DNA from: Candidatus Omnitrophota bacterium
GTDB taxonomy: Bacteria > Omnitrophota > Gorgyraeia > Gygaellales > Profunditerraquicolaceae
NCBI GenBank assembly: GCA_018825725.1
Contig: JAHKBC010000178.1
Span: 1 to 18,031, forward strand
DNA length: 18,031 nucleotides
Reading direction: 5' to 3'
The translations under genes were made by a program, and so were the position numbers. A model generated the notes under the pieces. That model was not told where the DNA came from and did not search any database. It saw only the letters and a list, made by a program, of their open reading frames with translations. Shown one piece after another: positions 7,876-15,931 of the stretch (its first letter is position 1; each line of letters opens with the position of its first letter).

Positions 7876-9330
7876 ATGAAGGATAAAAAATTCTTAATTT
7901 TTCTAGTTTTTTCCCTAACTACAGTTTTTCTCTTTAGCTATTATTTTGGGCGGCCACTTAAAAAAATAAGAAACCAAATTAGGCTTATAACTCGGCCGAA
8001 ACAAGAGAATAATATTTCCAAGCTGCAGCAGGAGATAGTCCAGTTAAAGAACCTGGTTGTTGTTTTAAGCGAATCCAGCAAAGATTTGAATTTTATGGTT
8101 AAGCAGGGAAATACACGGGCTGCCGCATTGGAAAAAAACCTTGAAGATGCCGGCCTGGTTAAAGAGCAAATGTCTAATGAATTGGAGCAGTTAAGGAGCA
8201 GCCTTATTTTAGCTAAACCCATTCGGGATAAGTTAGATCAGATGGAGGGTGATTTTGATAAGAATGTTGAAGAACAAATCAAAAAGCAGATGGAGGATTT
8301 AACTAAGGCCTTAGGTTCGGTAGAGAAGCAGATTCCCACGTTAATCAGGGAAAAGAAGAGCTACCGCAGCCAGATAGAAGAGTTAGTTAGGTCTTTAGAA
8401 GGCAAGAGCAATGAATTAGCGTCTCTTGAGAAAGAATTGGCTGATTATAAAAATGAGATGAAGAATAAAGAGGGCGTGAGAGAGAAATTAAGCAAGGACC
8501 TTAACCTTGCTGCAACAGAACTCAAGCTTTTGTATAAGGCCAGGGAAGGCCTGGAAGAAAAGGTCAAAGAATTGGAGAAGAATATCAAATATTTTAAGGG
8601 TTTGAGCCCTACGCTTAAGGATGACCTGGAAAAAGCAGAGAAGGAATTAAGGGAAACGCAGATGGGCCAGATCAAGATTATTCGGGAGAGAGAAGAAGCG
8701 CTTAGGTTGAGCCAGCAGGCTCAGAATGAGCTCAAAGAAGTTAGTTCTGCGCTCTCGTCTTATGAAAAAAAGAATAAGGAGCTTGAGTCACAACTTAATG
8801 CCTATAAGAAGGAGCTTGCCGGGTTGAATAAGGAAAGAGGCCTGATGCTAAAGGCTGTGGATGAAGCAAAACAGAACAGCCAGAATTATCAGAAGGCCCA
8901 GGGTGAGTTGGAGCAATTAAAAATTCAGGTGGAGCAGGTGAGTAAAGACTATTCCGTTATCAAAGAGGAGAGTAAGAGCGTAAAGGATTCTTTAGAGCAA
9001 GCTAATCTGGAACAGGCAAGAAGGGCTGACCGTATTTTGGTATTGCAGGATAAATTAGCCAAGACTGAAGATAAATTACTGGAGTTCCAGTTAAAATATA
9101 AAGGGATAGAGAAAGATGCCGCCGGGTTAAGGGAGCAGTATGTTGTCCTGCAGTTGGAGAGAGAAAACCTCAAAAAAGAGTTAGCCAGAACTGCCGCAAA
9201 GCTTAACGAATTGCAAGCTAAAATGCAGCAGGTGGGCAGTATTTTCGGCATTGAAGCGCCGGGGCAGGGCAAGAAAATAAACGTAGAGCTTATACCGCAA
9301 AATGAAACCGGAGTAAAAAATGCGCAATAA
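7876..9330 (+). CDS. Membrane-anchored long coiled-coil protein
   Basis: A 484-residue protein of no family I can name. One transmembrane helix near the N-terminus (about 5-23) is followed by a basic stretch and then a nearly continuous coiled coil from about 45 to 460, dominated by Glu, Lys, Leu and Gln in heptad spacing, with few breaks (near 114-120, 140-155). The tail (about 462-484) is short and Gly/Pro rich. The topology is probably a type II anchor with a long rod in the periplasm, which could span the space to the outer membrane, or the reverse with a cytoplasmic rod. Start supported by AGGAGG at 7861-7866. The stop overlaps the next gene by 11 bases. Its place between secretin and TPR/ATPase genes suggests a structural or scaffolding part of the pilus machine; charge-rich coiled coils give many false similarities. 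Confidence 0.85.
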   Translation: MKDKKFLIFLVFSLTTVFLFSYYFGRPLKKIRNQIRLITRPKQENNISKLQQEIVQLKNLVVVLSESSKDLNFMVKQGNTRAAALEKNLEDAGLVKEQMSNELEQLRSSLILAKPIRDKLDQMEGDFDKNVEEQIKKQMEDLTKALGSVEKQIPTLIREKKSYRSQIEELVRSLEGKSNELASLEKELADYKNEMKNKEGVREKLSKDLNLAATELKLLYKAREGLEEKVKELEKNIKYFKGLSPTLKDDLEKAEKELRETQMGQIKIIREREEALRLSQQAQNELKEVSSALSSYEKKNKELESQLNAYKKELAGLNKERGLMLKAVDEAKQNSQNYQKAQGELEQLKIQVEQVSKDYSVIKEESKSVKDSLEQANLEQARRADRILVLQDKLAKTEDKLLEFQLKYKGIEKDAAGLREQYVVLQLERENLKKELARTAAKLNELQAKMQQVGSIFGIEAPGQGKKINVELIPQNETGVKNAQ

Positions 9331-9973
9331 TTACCGGAGTTTTATATTATTAGTCGCAGGTGTTTTTTTAATATTTTGTACTCCTGCCTGCGCCGCTGAC
9401 GATTTAGGTTTATCGCCGGAAGAAAGGGTGCAAAAGGCTAAAGAGTATCATATCCAGGGAAGAGAGTTTATGCAGAAAGATGATTTTACCTCAGCTAACA
9501 ACGCCTTTAAAAAGGCTCAGGAACTTTTAGTTGGCGCAGAAGAGCCCAAGCCAACTCCTCTGGTTTCTCAAGAAACCTCTCCTGTATCTCAGGAGCCAGC
9601 ACTGATATCAAAAATAACACATGAAGAAGTTCTTCCTCAGGAGTTTGGTTCCAGGGATGTTAACTATTATATAAAAGCTCTTGAAACTGATCCGGCAAAC
9701 CCGGATATTTATTATAATTTAGCCCTGGAGTATTTAAGGAACAACCAGTATAAGTTAGCCAGTGACGCGTTTTTTCGCGTTATTACCTTAAATCCTAAAG
9801 ACGCCGAGGCTTATTATAATCTGGGTGTCTTGGCAGAAAGTTACTTTAACGATAAAAAACAGGCAATGAATTTTTACGCTAAATACATCGAGTTCACTGC
9901 CGGCAAAGAAGAGCAGGCGGAAGTAAAACTTTGGATCAAAAGGCTTAAAAAGGACTTGAAGAATGACCGATAA
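9320..9973 (+). CDS. Exported TPR protein (MshN/PilF-like role)
   Basis: A 217-residue exported protein. Residues 1-25 form a signal peptide with an A-x-A site (ACA, 23-25); two cysteines lie in this region but neither has a proper lipobox. One TPR-like helix pair lies at about 36-69 (KAKEYHIQGREFMQKDDFTSA), a Pro/Ser/Thr-rich linker at 70-110, and then two clear TPRs at about 127-160 (YYNLALEYLRNNQYKLASDAF) and 161-194 (AYYNLGVLAESY). TPR proteins serve secretin assembly (PilF/PilW) or act in the MSHA system (MshN), and the gene lies just before the assembly ATPase as mshN does before mshE. It overlaps both neighbours by 11 bases, so it is translated in step with them. Function by position is inference. 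Confidence 0.85.
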   Translation: MRNNYRSFILLVAGVFLIFCTPACAADDLGLSPEERVQKAKEYHIQGREFMQKDDFTSANNAFKKAQELLVGAEEPKPTPLVSQETSPVSQEPALISKITHEEVLPQEFGSRDVNYYIKALETDPANPDIYYNLALEYLRNNQYKLASDAFFRVITLNPKDAEAYYNLGVLAESYFNDKKQAMNFYAKYIEFTAGKEEQAEVKLWIKRLKKDLKNDR

Positions 9974-11792
9974 GGAACTTGAGAATCTGTTATTAAGGGA
10001 AGGCCTTTTAAACCAGGAAGAGCTGAATAGGGCTTTGGAAGAGATGAAAAAGCTTAAGCGTCCCCTGGAAAAAGTGGTAGTAGACCTTTGCCTTCTGGCC
10101 CGGCCTGCTCTATATGAAGCCATTGCCAAGCACTTGGGGTATAATTATATCAATCTGGATAAGATTGCCCCTGATGATGAGTTAATTAAGATGATGCCTG
10201 AAGACCTTTCCCGGCAGACGCATTCGGTTCCGATAAAAATCGAGAATGGCACTATGCATATTGCTGTTCTTGATCCCACTGATCTTTATGCAATTGATCA
10301 GATTCAAATGCATACCGGTATGCCCCTGGAGGTGTATTTATCCAGCCCTAATGAAATAGAACAGGCCCAGAATAAATTATATGTTGAGCGCAAGATAACA
10401 AAAGATTTATTCGAAGGTATGACTAAGACTATGGCCTCGGCTCCGCAAACCCGCGGAGTTATAACCGACGCTACCTCGATCATCAAACTGGTTGATCTCA
10501 TTGTATCCCAGGCGGTGCGCGACCGGGCCTCGGATATCCATTTCGAACCCGAACAAGAATCCACGCGTATCCGTTTCAGGATAGACGGTATTTTGCATGA
10601 AATCCCTTCTCCGCCTAAGGATTGGGAGAATTCGATTACGTCCAGAATCAAGGTTTTAGCGGGTATGGATATTGCTGAAAGCCGCGTGCCGCAAGACGGG
10701 CATTTCCAAGCCAAAATTGATGAAAAGATCGTGGATTTTCGTGTTTCTACTATTCCTACTATTTACGGCGAAAATGTGGTTATGCGTCTATTGGACACCG
10801 CATCAGTTACTATTGGACTGGAAAAGATGGGTTTTGCTACCTATGACGAATTGGCCCGTTACGAATCCTTAATCACTAAACCTTACGGTATTATCCTTTC
10901 TACCGGGCCTACAGGAAGCGGAAAGACAACAACCCTTTACTCGGCATTAATGAAGATAAACACTATTGATCGTAACATTATTACTATTGAAGATCCTGTA
11001 GAGTACCGCTTGGGCCTTATACGCCAGATCCAGGTTAATGTCAAGGCCGGGATAACTTTTGTCAACGGGTTAAGGGCTATTCTACGCCAGGATCCGGATG
11101 TAATCATGGTTGGCGAAATTCGCGACTTAGAGACAGGTATCATTGCAATTCAATCCGCTCTTACCGGCCATTTGGTGTTTTCAACCCTTCATACTAATGA
11201 CGCGCCTTCGGCAATAACGCGCTTGGTAAATATGGGGGTTGAGCCTTTTTTAATATCCGCCTGTCTTATCGGAGTAATGGCTCAGCGCTTAGTCAGGCTT
11301 ATCTGTACTAATTGCAAGGAATCCTATGAGCCGTCCAAGGCGCTTTTAGATAAGTGGGGATTAAAGAAGAGTGCTATTCTTTATAAAGGTAAGGGATGCG
11401 AACAGTGCAAAGGTACAGGATACCGTGGCAGGACTGGTTTATTTGAGTTGATGACTATGGATGATGAGATTAGAGAGATGATTATTGCAGAAAGTTCAAC
11501 CGTGGCTTTGCGCAATAAGGCCCGGGAAAAAGGTATGCGCACTTTAAGCGAAGACGGTATTGCTAAGGCTTTGGCAGGAATGACAAGTATGGAGGAGGTA
11601 GCCAGGGTCTCCGAGGAGCGCGTAGAGATTAGGACAGAAGATGTTTCTATAGAGGTGCAGCGGTATGTTAAACCTACGCCTGTTGCTGCTGCGCCTTCCG
11701 GCGAAGCTAAACCGTTATCGGTAGAAGTAAGGCAATCTGATTTTGAAGAATATCAGAAACGCATTGCCAGCTGGTTAAGCAGAAAAGAGTAA
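9963..11792 (+). CDS. pilB: GspE/PilB/MshE-type assembly ATPase
   Basis: Cytoplasmic hexameric ATPase that drives pilus extension. Its 609 residues contain a GspE N-terminal/MshEN-like domain (about 1-65) and the second N-domain (about 70-140). The catalytic core has Walker A GPTGSGKT (315-322), an Asp-box region (TIEDPVEY, 341-348), Walker B IMVGEIRD (381-388, Glu385) and the His-box TLHTND (408-413). A tetracysteine zinc site, CTNC (448-451) and CEQC (479-482), marks the GspE/PilB/MshE group and excludes PilT. The MshEN motifs lack the usual Arg-Leu-Gly starts. About 60 residues follow the normal C-terminus (551-609), with a Pro/Ala linker and a terminal helix, an unusual extension. It overlaps the TPR gene by 11 bases and is followed 3 bases later by the ExeA-like gene. 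Confidence 0.95.
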   Translation: MTDKELENLLLREGLLNQEELNRALEEMKKLKRPLEKVVVDLCLLARPALYEAIAKHLGYNYINLDKIAPDDELIKMMPEDLSRQTHSVPIKIENGTMHIAVLDPTDLYAIDQIQMHTGMPLEVYLSSPNEIEQAQNKLYVERKITKDLFEGMTKTMASAPQTRGVITDATSIIKLVDLIVSQAVRDRASDIHFEPEQESTRIRFRIDGILHEIPSPPKDWENSITSRIKVLAGMDIAESRVPQDGHFQAKIDEKIVDFRVSTIPTIYGENVVMRLLDTASVTIGLEKMGFATYDELARYESLITKPYGIILSTGPTGSGKTTTLYSALMKINTIDRNIITIEDPVEYRLGLIRQIQVNVKAGITFVNGLRAILRQDPDVIMVGEIRDLETGIIAIQSALTGHLVFSTLHTNDAPSAITRLVNMGVEPFLISACLIGVMAQRLVRLICTNCKESYEPSKALLDKWGLKKSAILYKGKGCEQCKGTGYRGRTGLFELMTMDDEIREMIIAESSTVALRNKAREKGMRTLSEDGIAKALAGMTSMEEVARVSEERVEIRTEDVSIEVQRYVKPTPVAAAPSGEAKPLSVEVRQSDFEEYQKRIASWLSRKE

Positions 11793-11795
11793 ACC

Positions 11796-12626
11796 ATGTA
11801 CGAACAATTCTGGCACCTCAATGAGAAACCATTTCAGAATACCCCGGATTCCCGGTATCTATACCTTTCTACGCAGCACGAAGACGCTTTAATGAAATTA
11901 AGTTATGTGGTGGCTCAGGATTTAGGCTGCGGCATGCTTACCGGAATATTCGGCTGCGGCAAGACTCTTTTAGGCAAGGTTATACTTAATGGATTAGGCC
12001 GGGAGCGGTATTCCTGCGCTTTTATCAATAACCCAAGCGTATCAGAGCCGGCAGAATTATTAAGGTCAGTGGTCAGGAGCCTGAGCCCTCAGGCTTTGCC
12101 TGAGAAGAAGAGCGAGCTTATGGCTGATTCTATGTTGGAGAAACTGGATTTTATCTTAAAAGATAATATTAAAGACGGCAAGAAGAATATGGTGATTATT
12201 GATGAGGCGCATTCAATTGAAGATAACCGTACCTTTGAACAGATGCGGCTTTTATTGAATTTTCAGCTGGAGAATAAATTTATGCTCACGCTTTTAATCT
12301 TGGGGCAGCCCGAGTTAAAAGATAAAATCTTAAATATTAAACCTTTAGACCAGCGCATTGCGGTGCGCTGCTATTTAGGGCAATTAAATGAAGAGGATGT
12401 GGCTAAATATATATCTCATCGTTTGAAAGTTGCGGGCCGGACAGATTCTCCGGATAATTTATTTGATAAGGAAGCGATTAAGGCTATCGTAAAACACTCG
12501 GCGGGTATACCCCGGCGCATAAATACTGTGTGTGATTTAGCGTTGATGACGGGATTTGCCAAAAAGACGGAGAAAGTCAGCGCCGATTTAATCGAGACGG
12601 TAATCAAGGATTTTGGTATTGGGTAG
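11796..12626 (+). CDS. ExeA/MshM-type AAA ATPase
   Basis: A 276-residue soluble AAA+ ATPase of the ExeA/GspA and MshM group. The N-terminus (FWHLNEKPFQNTPDSRYLYLSTQHEDAL) is the family hallmark. Walker A is GIFGCGKT (50-57), with an unusual Cys before GKT; Walker B is MVIIDEAH (132-139); the sensor-like LLILGQPEL follows; and PRRINTVCDLAL lies in the C-terminal helical lid. There is no transmembrane helix or peptidoglycan-binding domain after the AAA part, unlike ExeA, so it is closer to MshM. Such proteins are thought to help insert or assemble the secretin through the cell wall, or to act on pilus assembly. It lies between the assembly ATPase and PilC genes, fully consistent with that role. 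Confidence 0.92.
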   Translation: MYEQFWHLNEKPFQNTPDSRYLYLSTQHEDALMKLSYVVAQDLGCGMLTGIFGCGKTLLGKVILNGLGRERYSCAFINNPSVSEPAELLRSVVRSLSPQALPEKKSELMADSMLEKLDFILKDNIKDGKKNMVIIDEAHSIEDNRTFEQMRLLLNFQLENKFMLTLLILGQPELKDKILNIKPLDQRIAVRCYLGQLNEEDVAKYISHRLKVAGRTDSPDNLFDKEAIKAIVKHSAGIPRRINTVCDLALMTGFAKKTEKVSADLIETVIKDFGIG

Positions 12627-12643
12627 GGAATATAATAAAAAAT

Positions 12644-13876
12644 ATGCCTATATACATATATAAAGCTGTAGACCAGCAGGGCAAGATGATCAAGGGTGAA
12701 ATGGAGGCTGCTAGCGAGATTCAGCTGACCACTCAACTTGCCAAGACGGGATATCTGCCTGTAAACATAGCTTTTAAGGCATCCAGCGGAGAAAAACAAG
12801 TAGCTTTTCTTGATAGAATATTCAAGAGGAAGAAAAAAGCAAGTTATGAATCCCTGGTGGTTTTTACCCGTCAGTTCGCCACGATAGTCAAGGCGGCAAT
12901 ACCAATTATTGAAGGCTTGAGTGTTTTAGCTGAGCAGTCCGAAGACCCTGCCCTTAAAGAAGCGCTAAAAGAAGCAGTAAAAGATGTTGAAGGCGGGACT
13001 AGTTTATCCGGTGCTTTATCCAAGCATCCGGGTGTATTTTCAGACCTGTATGTGAATACGGTGGTTGCCGGAGAGAGCGGCGGCGTATTAGATAAGGTAC
13101 TGATGCGGCTTTCTAAGGTTTTAGAAAGCGACCTGGAGACCCGCACTAATATTTCTTCAGCGCTGCGTTATCCTATAATTACCATAATTGCTTTAGGTTT
13201 AGCTGTTGCGATACTTTCGGTTTTTGTAGTTCCGCAGTTTTCAAAGATTTACACCCAGGCCAAAATGAGCCTGCCTCTTCCCACACAGATTATGATTTTT
13301 ATAAGCGGTATGTTCCGCTTTTACTGGTATATCGCTGTTCCTGCTTTATTATCAGTATATTTTATCTTTATGAAGTTTATTAATACTAAAACCGGCAGAT
13401 TCTGGTGGGACGGGCTTAAATTCAGGATTCCGATAATCAACAATGTTTATACCAAGATTACCATGTTGAGGTTTTCTTCGATGTTAAGCGTGCTCTACCA
13501 GGCAGGGTTGCCGGTTTTAAAGACTATGGATATCGTGGCAATAACCATCGGCAATGCCGTATTGTCCAAAGAGATCGGAAAGATAAAAGCCGATGTTGCC
13601 GACGGTAAAGGTATATCGGGAGCGGTTTTAAACAGCAAATTTTTTCCGCGCCTGGTAGGCTATATGAGTTCAGTGGGTGAGAAGAGTGGTTCATTGCCTA
13701 TGATGTTGGATTCAGTTTGCGAATATTTCGATTTGGAAGTGCGTAATACGGTAAAAAATCTTACTACCATGATCGAGCCGATCATGACCGCTGTTTTGGG
13801 TATAGTGGTTATGGGAATGGCCTTGGCCATATTCCTGCCCATGTGGAATATGCTCCAGGTTTTTAAGCAGGGCTAA
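12644..13876 (+). CDS. pilC: PilC/GspF inner-membrane platform protein
   Basis: Inner-membrane platform protein, 410 residues, which couples the ATPase to pilin insertion. A short N-terminal domain (about 1-60, MPIYIYKAVDQQGK) is followed by two copies of the T2SSF fold (about 70-193 and 273-395). The first copy carries VVAGESGG (141-147) and the second SVGEKSG (343-349), the matching motif of each repeat. Three membrane segments are visible: about 176-198, 224-244 and 378-400. Length is normal for the family. It starts 17 bases after the ExeA-like gene; the ribosome site (TAGGGA, 12624-12629) is weak and distant. GspF, PilC and MshG are equivalent proteins. Confidence 0.95.
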   Translation: MPIYIYKAVDQQGKMIKGEMEAASEIQLTTQLAKTGYLPVNIAFKASSGEKQVAFLDRIFKRKKKASYESLVVFTRQFATIVKAAIPIIEGLSVLAEQSEDPALKEALKEAVKDVEGGTSLSGALSKHPGVFSDLYVNTVVAGESGGVLDKVLMRLSKVLESDLETRTNISSALRYPIITIIALGLAVAILSVFVVPQFSKIYTQAKMSLPLPTQIMIFISGMFRFYWYIAVPALLSVYFIFMKFINTKTGRFWWDGLKFRIPIINNVYTKITMLRFSSMLSVLYQAGLPVLKTMDIVAITIGNAVLSKEIGKIKADVADGKGISGAVLNSKFFPRLVGYMSSVGEKSGSLPMMLDSVCEYFDLEVRNTVKNLTTMIEPIMTAVLGIVVMGMALAIFLPMWNMLQVFKQG

Positions 13877-13891
13877 TTATAGAATTTTTTT

Positions 13892-14734
13892 ATGATAATA
13901 CTTATTCTTGGAATATCTGTTATATTTTTTATAGCCTATACTATATTTATCAGCAGCTATTGGCAAAAGAAGATAAAGGAAAAGTCTAAAGAGGTGCGTG
14001 AGGCCCAAGCCCAGATAATACACATGGAAAAGATGGCTTCTTTGGGTGTTCTTGCCGCAGGCATCGCCCATGAGATAAATAATCCTTTAAGTTTTTTAGT
14101 CAGCAACCTCGAAAGCCTTAAGAAGTATAGTTTGGAACTTGATCAAAGGGTATTGCCTGATGAAAAGAATAAGGCGCTGTTGGAAGATTTTAAGGCTATG
14201 ACCATAGAGTCTCTTGAAGGGTCGCTGCGGATAAAAAAGATAGTTTCAGACCTGCGCACCTTTTCCCGTAAGTCAGACGAAGCACAGATGATTAGCCTGG
14301 ATATGAATCAGGTGTTAGAACAGGTTCTTTCCATTATTTGGAATGTAATAAAATACAAGATTAGCCTGGTTAAGAATTATCAGCCTGACCTGTGCATAAT
14401 CGGCGACCAGGCTCAGTTATCACAAGTCTTTTTAAATATTCTGCTTAATTCCGCGCAGGCTATTGACAAAAAAGGTACTATCGAGATTAGTACTTACCAG
14501 GAGAATGAGTTAGTTTTGGTCAAAATAAGTGATAACGGTAGCGGTATCCCGGCAGAAAACCTCTCTAAGATATTTGACCCTTTTTTCTCTACTAAGAAAA
14601 GTACTGGACTGGGGCTATCCGTAAGCTATAATATTATAAAAAAGCATAATGGCGATATAAAGGTTACGAGTAAAATCGGCAAAGGGACCGATTTTATCGT
14701 TCAATTTCCTGCGGAAAGAAAGAAGGAGGGGTAG
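13892..14734 (+). CDS. Membrane-anchored sensor histidine kinase
   Basis: Histidine kinase of 280 residues. One transmembrane helix (about 2-22) at the extreme N-terminus leaves almost no periplasmic part; a coiled-coil linker (26-46) leads to the dimerisation domain with His60 in AHEINNP. The catalytic domain has an N box (FLNILLNSAQA, Asn182 and Asn186), G1 box DNGSGIP (214-220), F box FDPFFSTK and G2 box STGLGLS (237-243). No PAS, GAF or HAMP domain is visible, so signal input must come through the membrane helix or a partner, perhaps the two-TM protein next door. There is no ribosome site before the ATG, only a run of seven T. The response regulator three genes on is the natural partner. 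Confidence 0.93.
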   Translation: MIILILGISVIFFIAYTIFISSYWQKKIKEKSKEVREAQAQIIHMEKMASLGVLAAGIAHEINNPLSFLVSNLESLKKYSLELDQRVLPDEKNKALLEDFKAMTIESLEGSLRIKKIVSDLRTFSRKSDEAQMISLDMNQVLEQVLSIIWNVIKYKISLVKNYQPDLCIIGDQAQLSQVFLNILLNSAQAIDKKGTIEISTYQENELVLVKISDNGSGIPAENLSKIFDPFFSTKKSTGLGLSVSYNIIKKHNGDIKVTSKIGKGTDFIVQFPAERKKEG

Positions 14735-14738
14735 GGTT

Positions 14739-14957
14739 ATGAGAAAAGACTACCAGTTAGAAAAAGATATTTTTATTGTTTCCGCTTTTGTTATTTTTAT
14801 CGTCGCGCTGGTACTCAAAGGTTTAGGTTTGACTCAGGTTATATCCTGGAAGGGGCACACAATAGTCAGCTCTATGGGTTTATTTAAGGTAGCGCCGATA
14901 TTGTTGCTTTTTAGCATCGCTGTCAATATAAGCGAATACGTATCCGGTAAAAAATAA
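14739..14957 (+). CDS. Small two-TM membrane protein, unknown
   Basis: A 72-residue protein that I do not recognise. It has two hydrophobic segments, about 10-30 (IFIVSAFVIFIVALVLKGLGL) and 47-66, with a short loop between and a KK tail. A strong ribosome site, AAGGAGGGG (14723-14731), overlaps the end of the kinase gene and supports its being real. It is tightly packed between the kinase and the PilZ gene. It may help place or tune the kinase, which lacks its own sensor domain, but that is only a positional inference. Confidence 0.75.
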   Translation: MRKDYQLEKDIFIVSAFVIFIVALVLKGLGLTQVISWKGHTIVSSMGLFKVAPILLLFSIAVNISEYVSGKK

Positions 14958-14994
14958 GGCTAAAACATTAATAATATATAGAAAAGGATTAAAT

Positions 14995-15363
14995 ATGCCA
15001 GACGAAAGAAGACATCATAAGCGCGCATATATACATATCCCTGTGGAATGCCGCGGGAAGAACTATTGGCAGTGTATTGAGACAATTGATGTTTCTGCCG
15101 GAGGTATGTTTATTGCGTCGGAGAAAGTAGAGCCTCCTAATACTAAGATCGAAATTATGTTTGAAATTGGCGAGAATGAAAAGAAGTTTGTGCGGGCTGA
15201 CGCCATAGTGGCATGGAGCAGGGCTAAGCCTGTAAAGGATGATAAGGGGGATATTCAGCCTGCCGGAATGGGAATTCAATTTACCAAAGTAAACCCTTTG
15301 TCAGCCAAGGATTTTATTGACCAGTTGATATCCAAGAGAGAGGAAAATAAGAGTGGCGAGTAA
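14995..15363 (+). CDS. PilZ domain protein, cyclic di-GMP binding
   Basis: Single-domain PilZ protein of 122 residues. Both binding motifs of cyclic di-GMP are present and correctly spaced: RxxxR as RHHKR (6-10) and D-x-S-x-x-G as DVSAGG (32-37). The end of the barrel carries the usual GMGIQF segment (about 94-99). It is expected to bind the second messenger and pass the signal to a protein partner, most likely the pilus motor, the kinase/regulator pair or the fusion protein encoded two genes on. Ribosome site AAAAGGA (14982-14988), 6 bases before the ATG. The end overlaps the response regulator by 11 bases. The residue pattern is strong; the target is inferred from context only. Confidence 0.92.
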   Translation: MPDERRHHKRAYIHIPVECRGKNYWQCIETIDVSAGGMFIASEKVEPPNTKIEIMFEIGENEKKFVRADAIVAWSRAKPVKDDKGDIQPAGMGIQFTKVNPLSAKDFIDQLISKREENKSGE

Positions 15364-15931
15364 ACACACTATTTTTATCGTTGACGATGAAAAAAATATC
15401 TTAAATGCCCTTACTCGGACTCTGCAGTCCGAGGAGCGCGAGATTGTCACAGCGGAGAATTCCCGCGAGGCTTTAGAGAAATTAAAGTCTATGGGGGGAG
15501 CGGATGTGGTCATCTCGGATAACCGTCTTCCGGATTTTTCAGGGATAGATTTTCTGATTAAAGTAAGGCAGCTTTATCCCGCGACCATCAGAATATTAAT
15601 TACCGGCTATCCAGACCTGGAATCGACCATCGACTCTATAAATAAGGGGCAGGTGTATCGATTTATAACTAAGCCTTGGGATAACGAAGAGGTTAAGATT
15701 ATAGTAAAACAGGCCCTGGATTTCTATGATGTGCTTAGGGATAACCGCTCCCTCTTAAAGATTGCCCGTCAGCAGGCGGACCTCCTGAAGACAGTTAAAG
15801 AAAAATATCCGGATATATCCGGAGCGGAGTTTGATAAGAGTAGCGTATACATCATTGAAGAGAAAGTAATTTCGGAGAGCCTCTCGGATTTTATGACCAA
15901 ATACTATAGGGAAGAACATAAAAACAAGTGA
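15353..15931 (+). CDS. Response regulator with short unknown C-terminus
   Basis: Response regulator of 192 residues starting at GTG inside the end of the PilZ gene. The receiver domain (about 5-122) is complete: acidic pair Asp11-Asp12, phospho-acceptor Asp56 (ISDNRLP), Thr84 (LITGY) and Lys107 (ITKPW). The ITGYPDLESTIDSI and YRFITKPWDNEEV stretches resemble receivers of the RpfG-type group. There is no DNA-binding, HD-GYP or GGDEF domain. After the receiver comes a helical linker (RQQADLLKTVKEKYPDIS) and about 45 more residues with no known fold. The protein therefore probably acts by protein contact. It ends in a GTGA overlap with the fusion gene. The kinase at 13892 is the likely phosphate donor. 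Confidence 0.92.
   Translation: MASKHTIFIVDDEKNILNALTRTLQSEEREIVTAENSREALEKLKSMGGADVVISDNRLPDFSGIDFLIKVRQLYPATIRILITGYPDLESTIDSINKGQVYRFITKPWDNEEVKIIVKQALDFYDVLRDNRSLLKIARQQADLLKTVKEKYPDISGAEFDKSSVYIIEEKVISESLSDFMTKYYREEHKNK

Noticed and set aside
10310..10323. Perfect 14-bp palindrome GCATACCGGTATGC
   Set aside because: It is inside the ATPase coding region, in codons for a conserved M-H-T-G-M-P stretch, with no second copy noticed; chance is enough.
10304..10714. 136-residue reverse-strand reading frame inside the ATPase gene
   Set aside because: Fully overlaps conserved GspE coding sequence and shows no protein family features.
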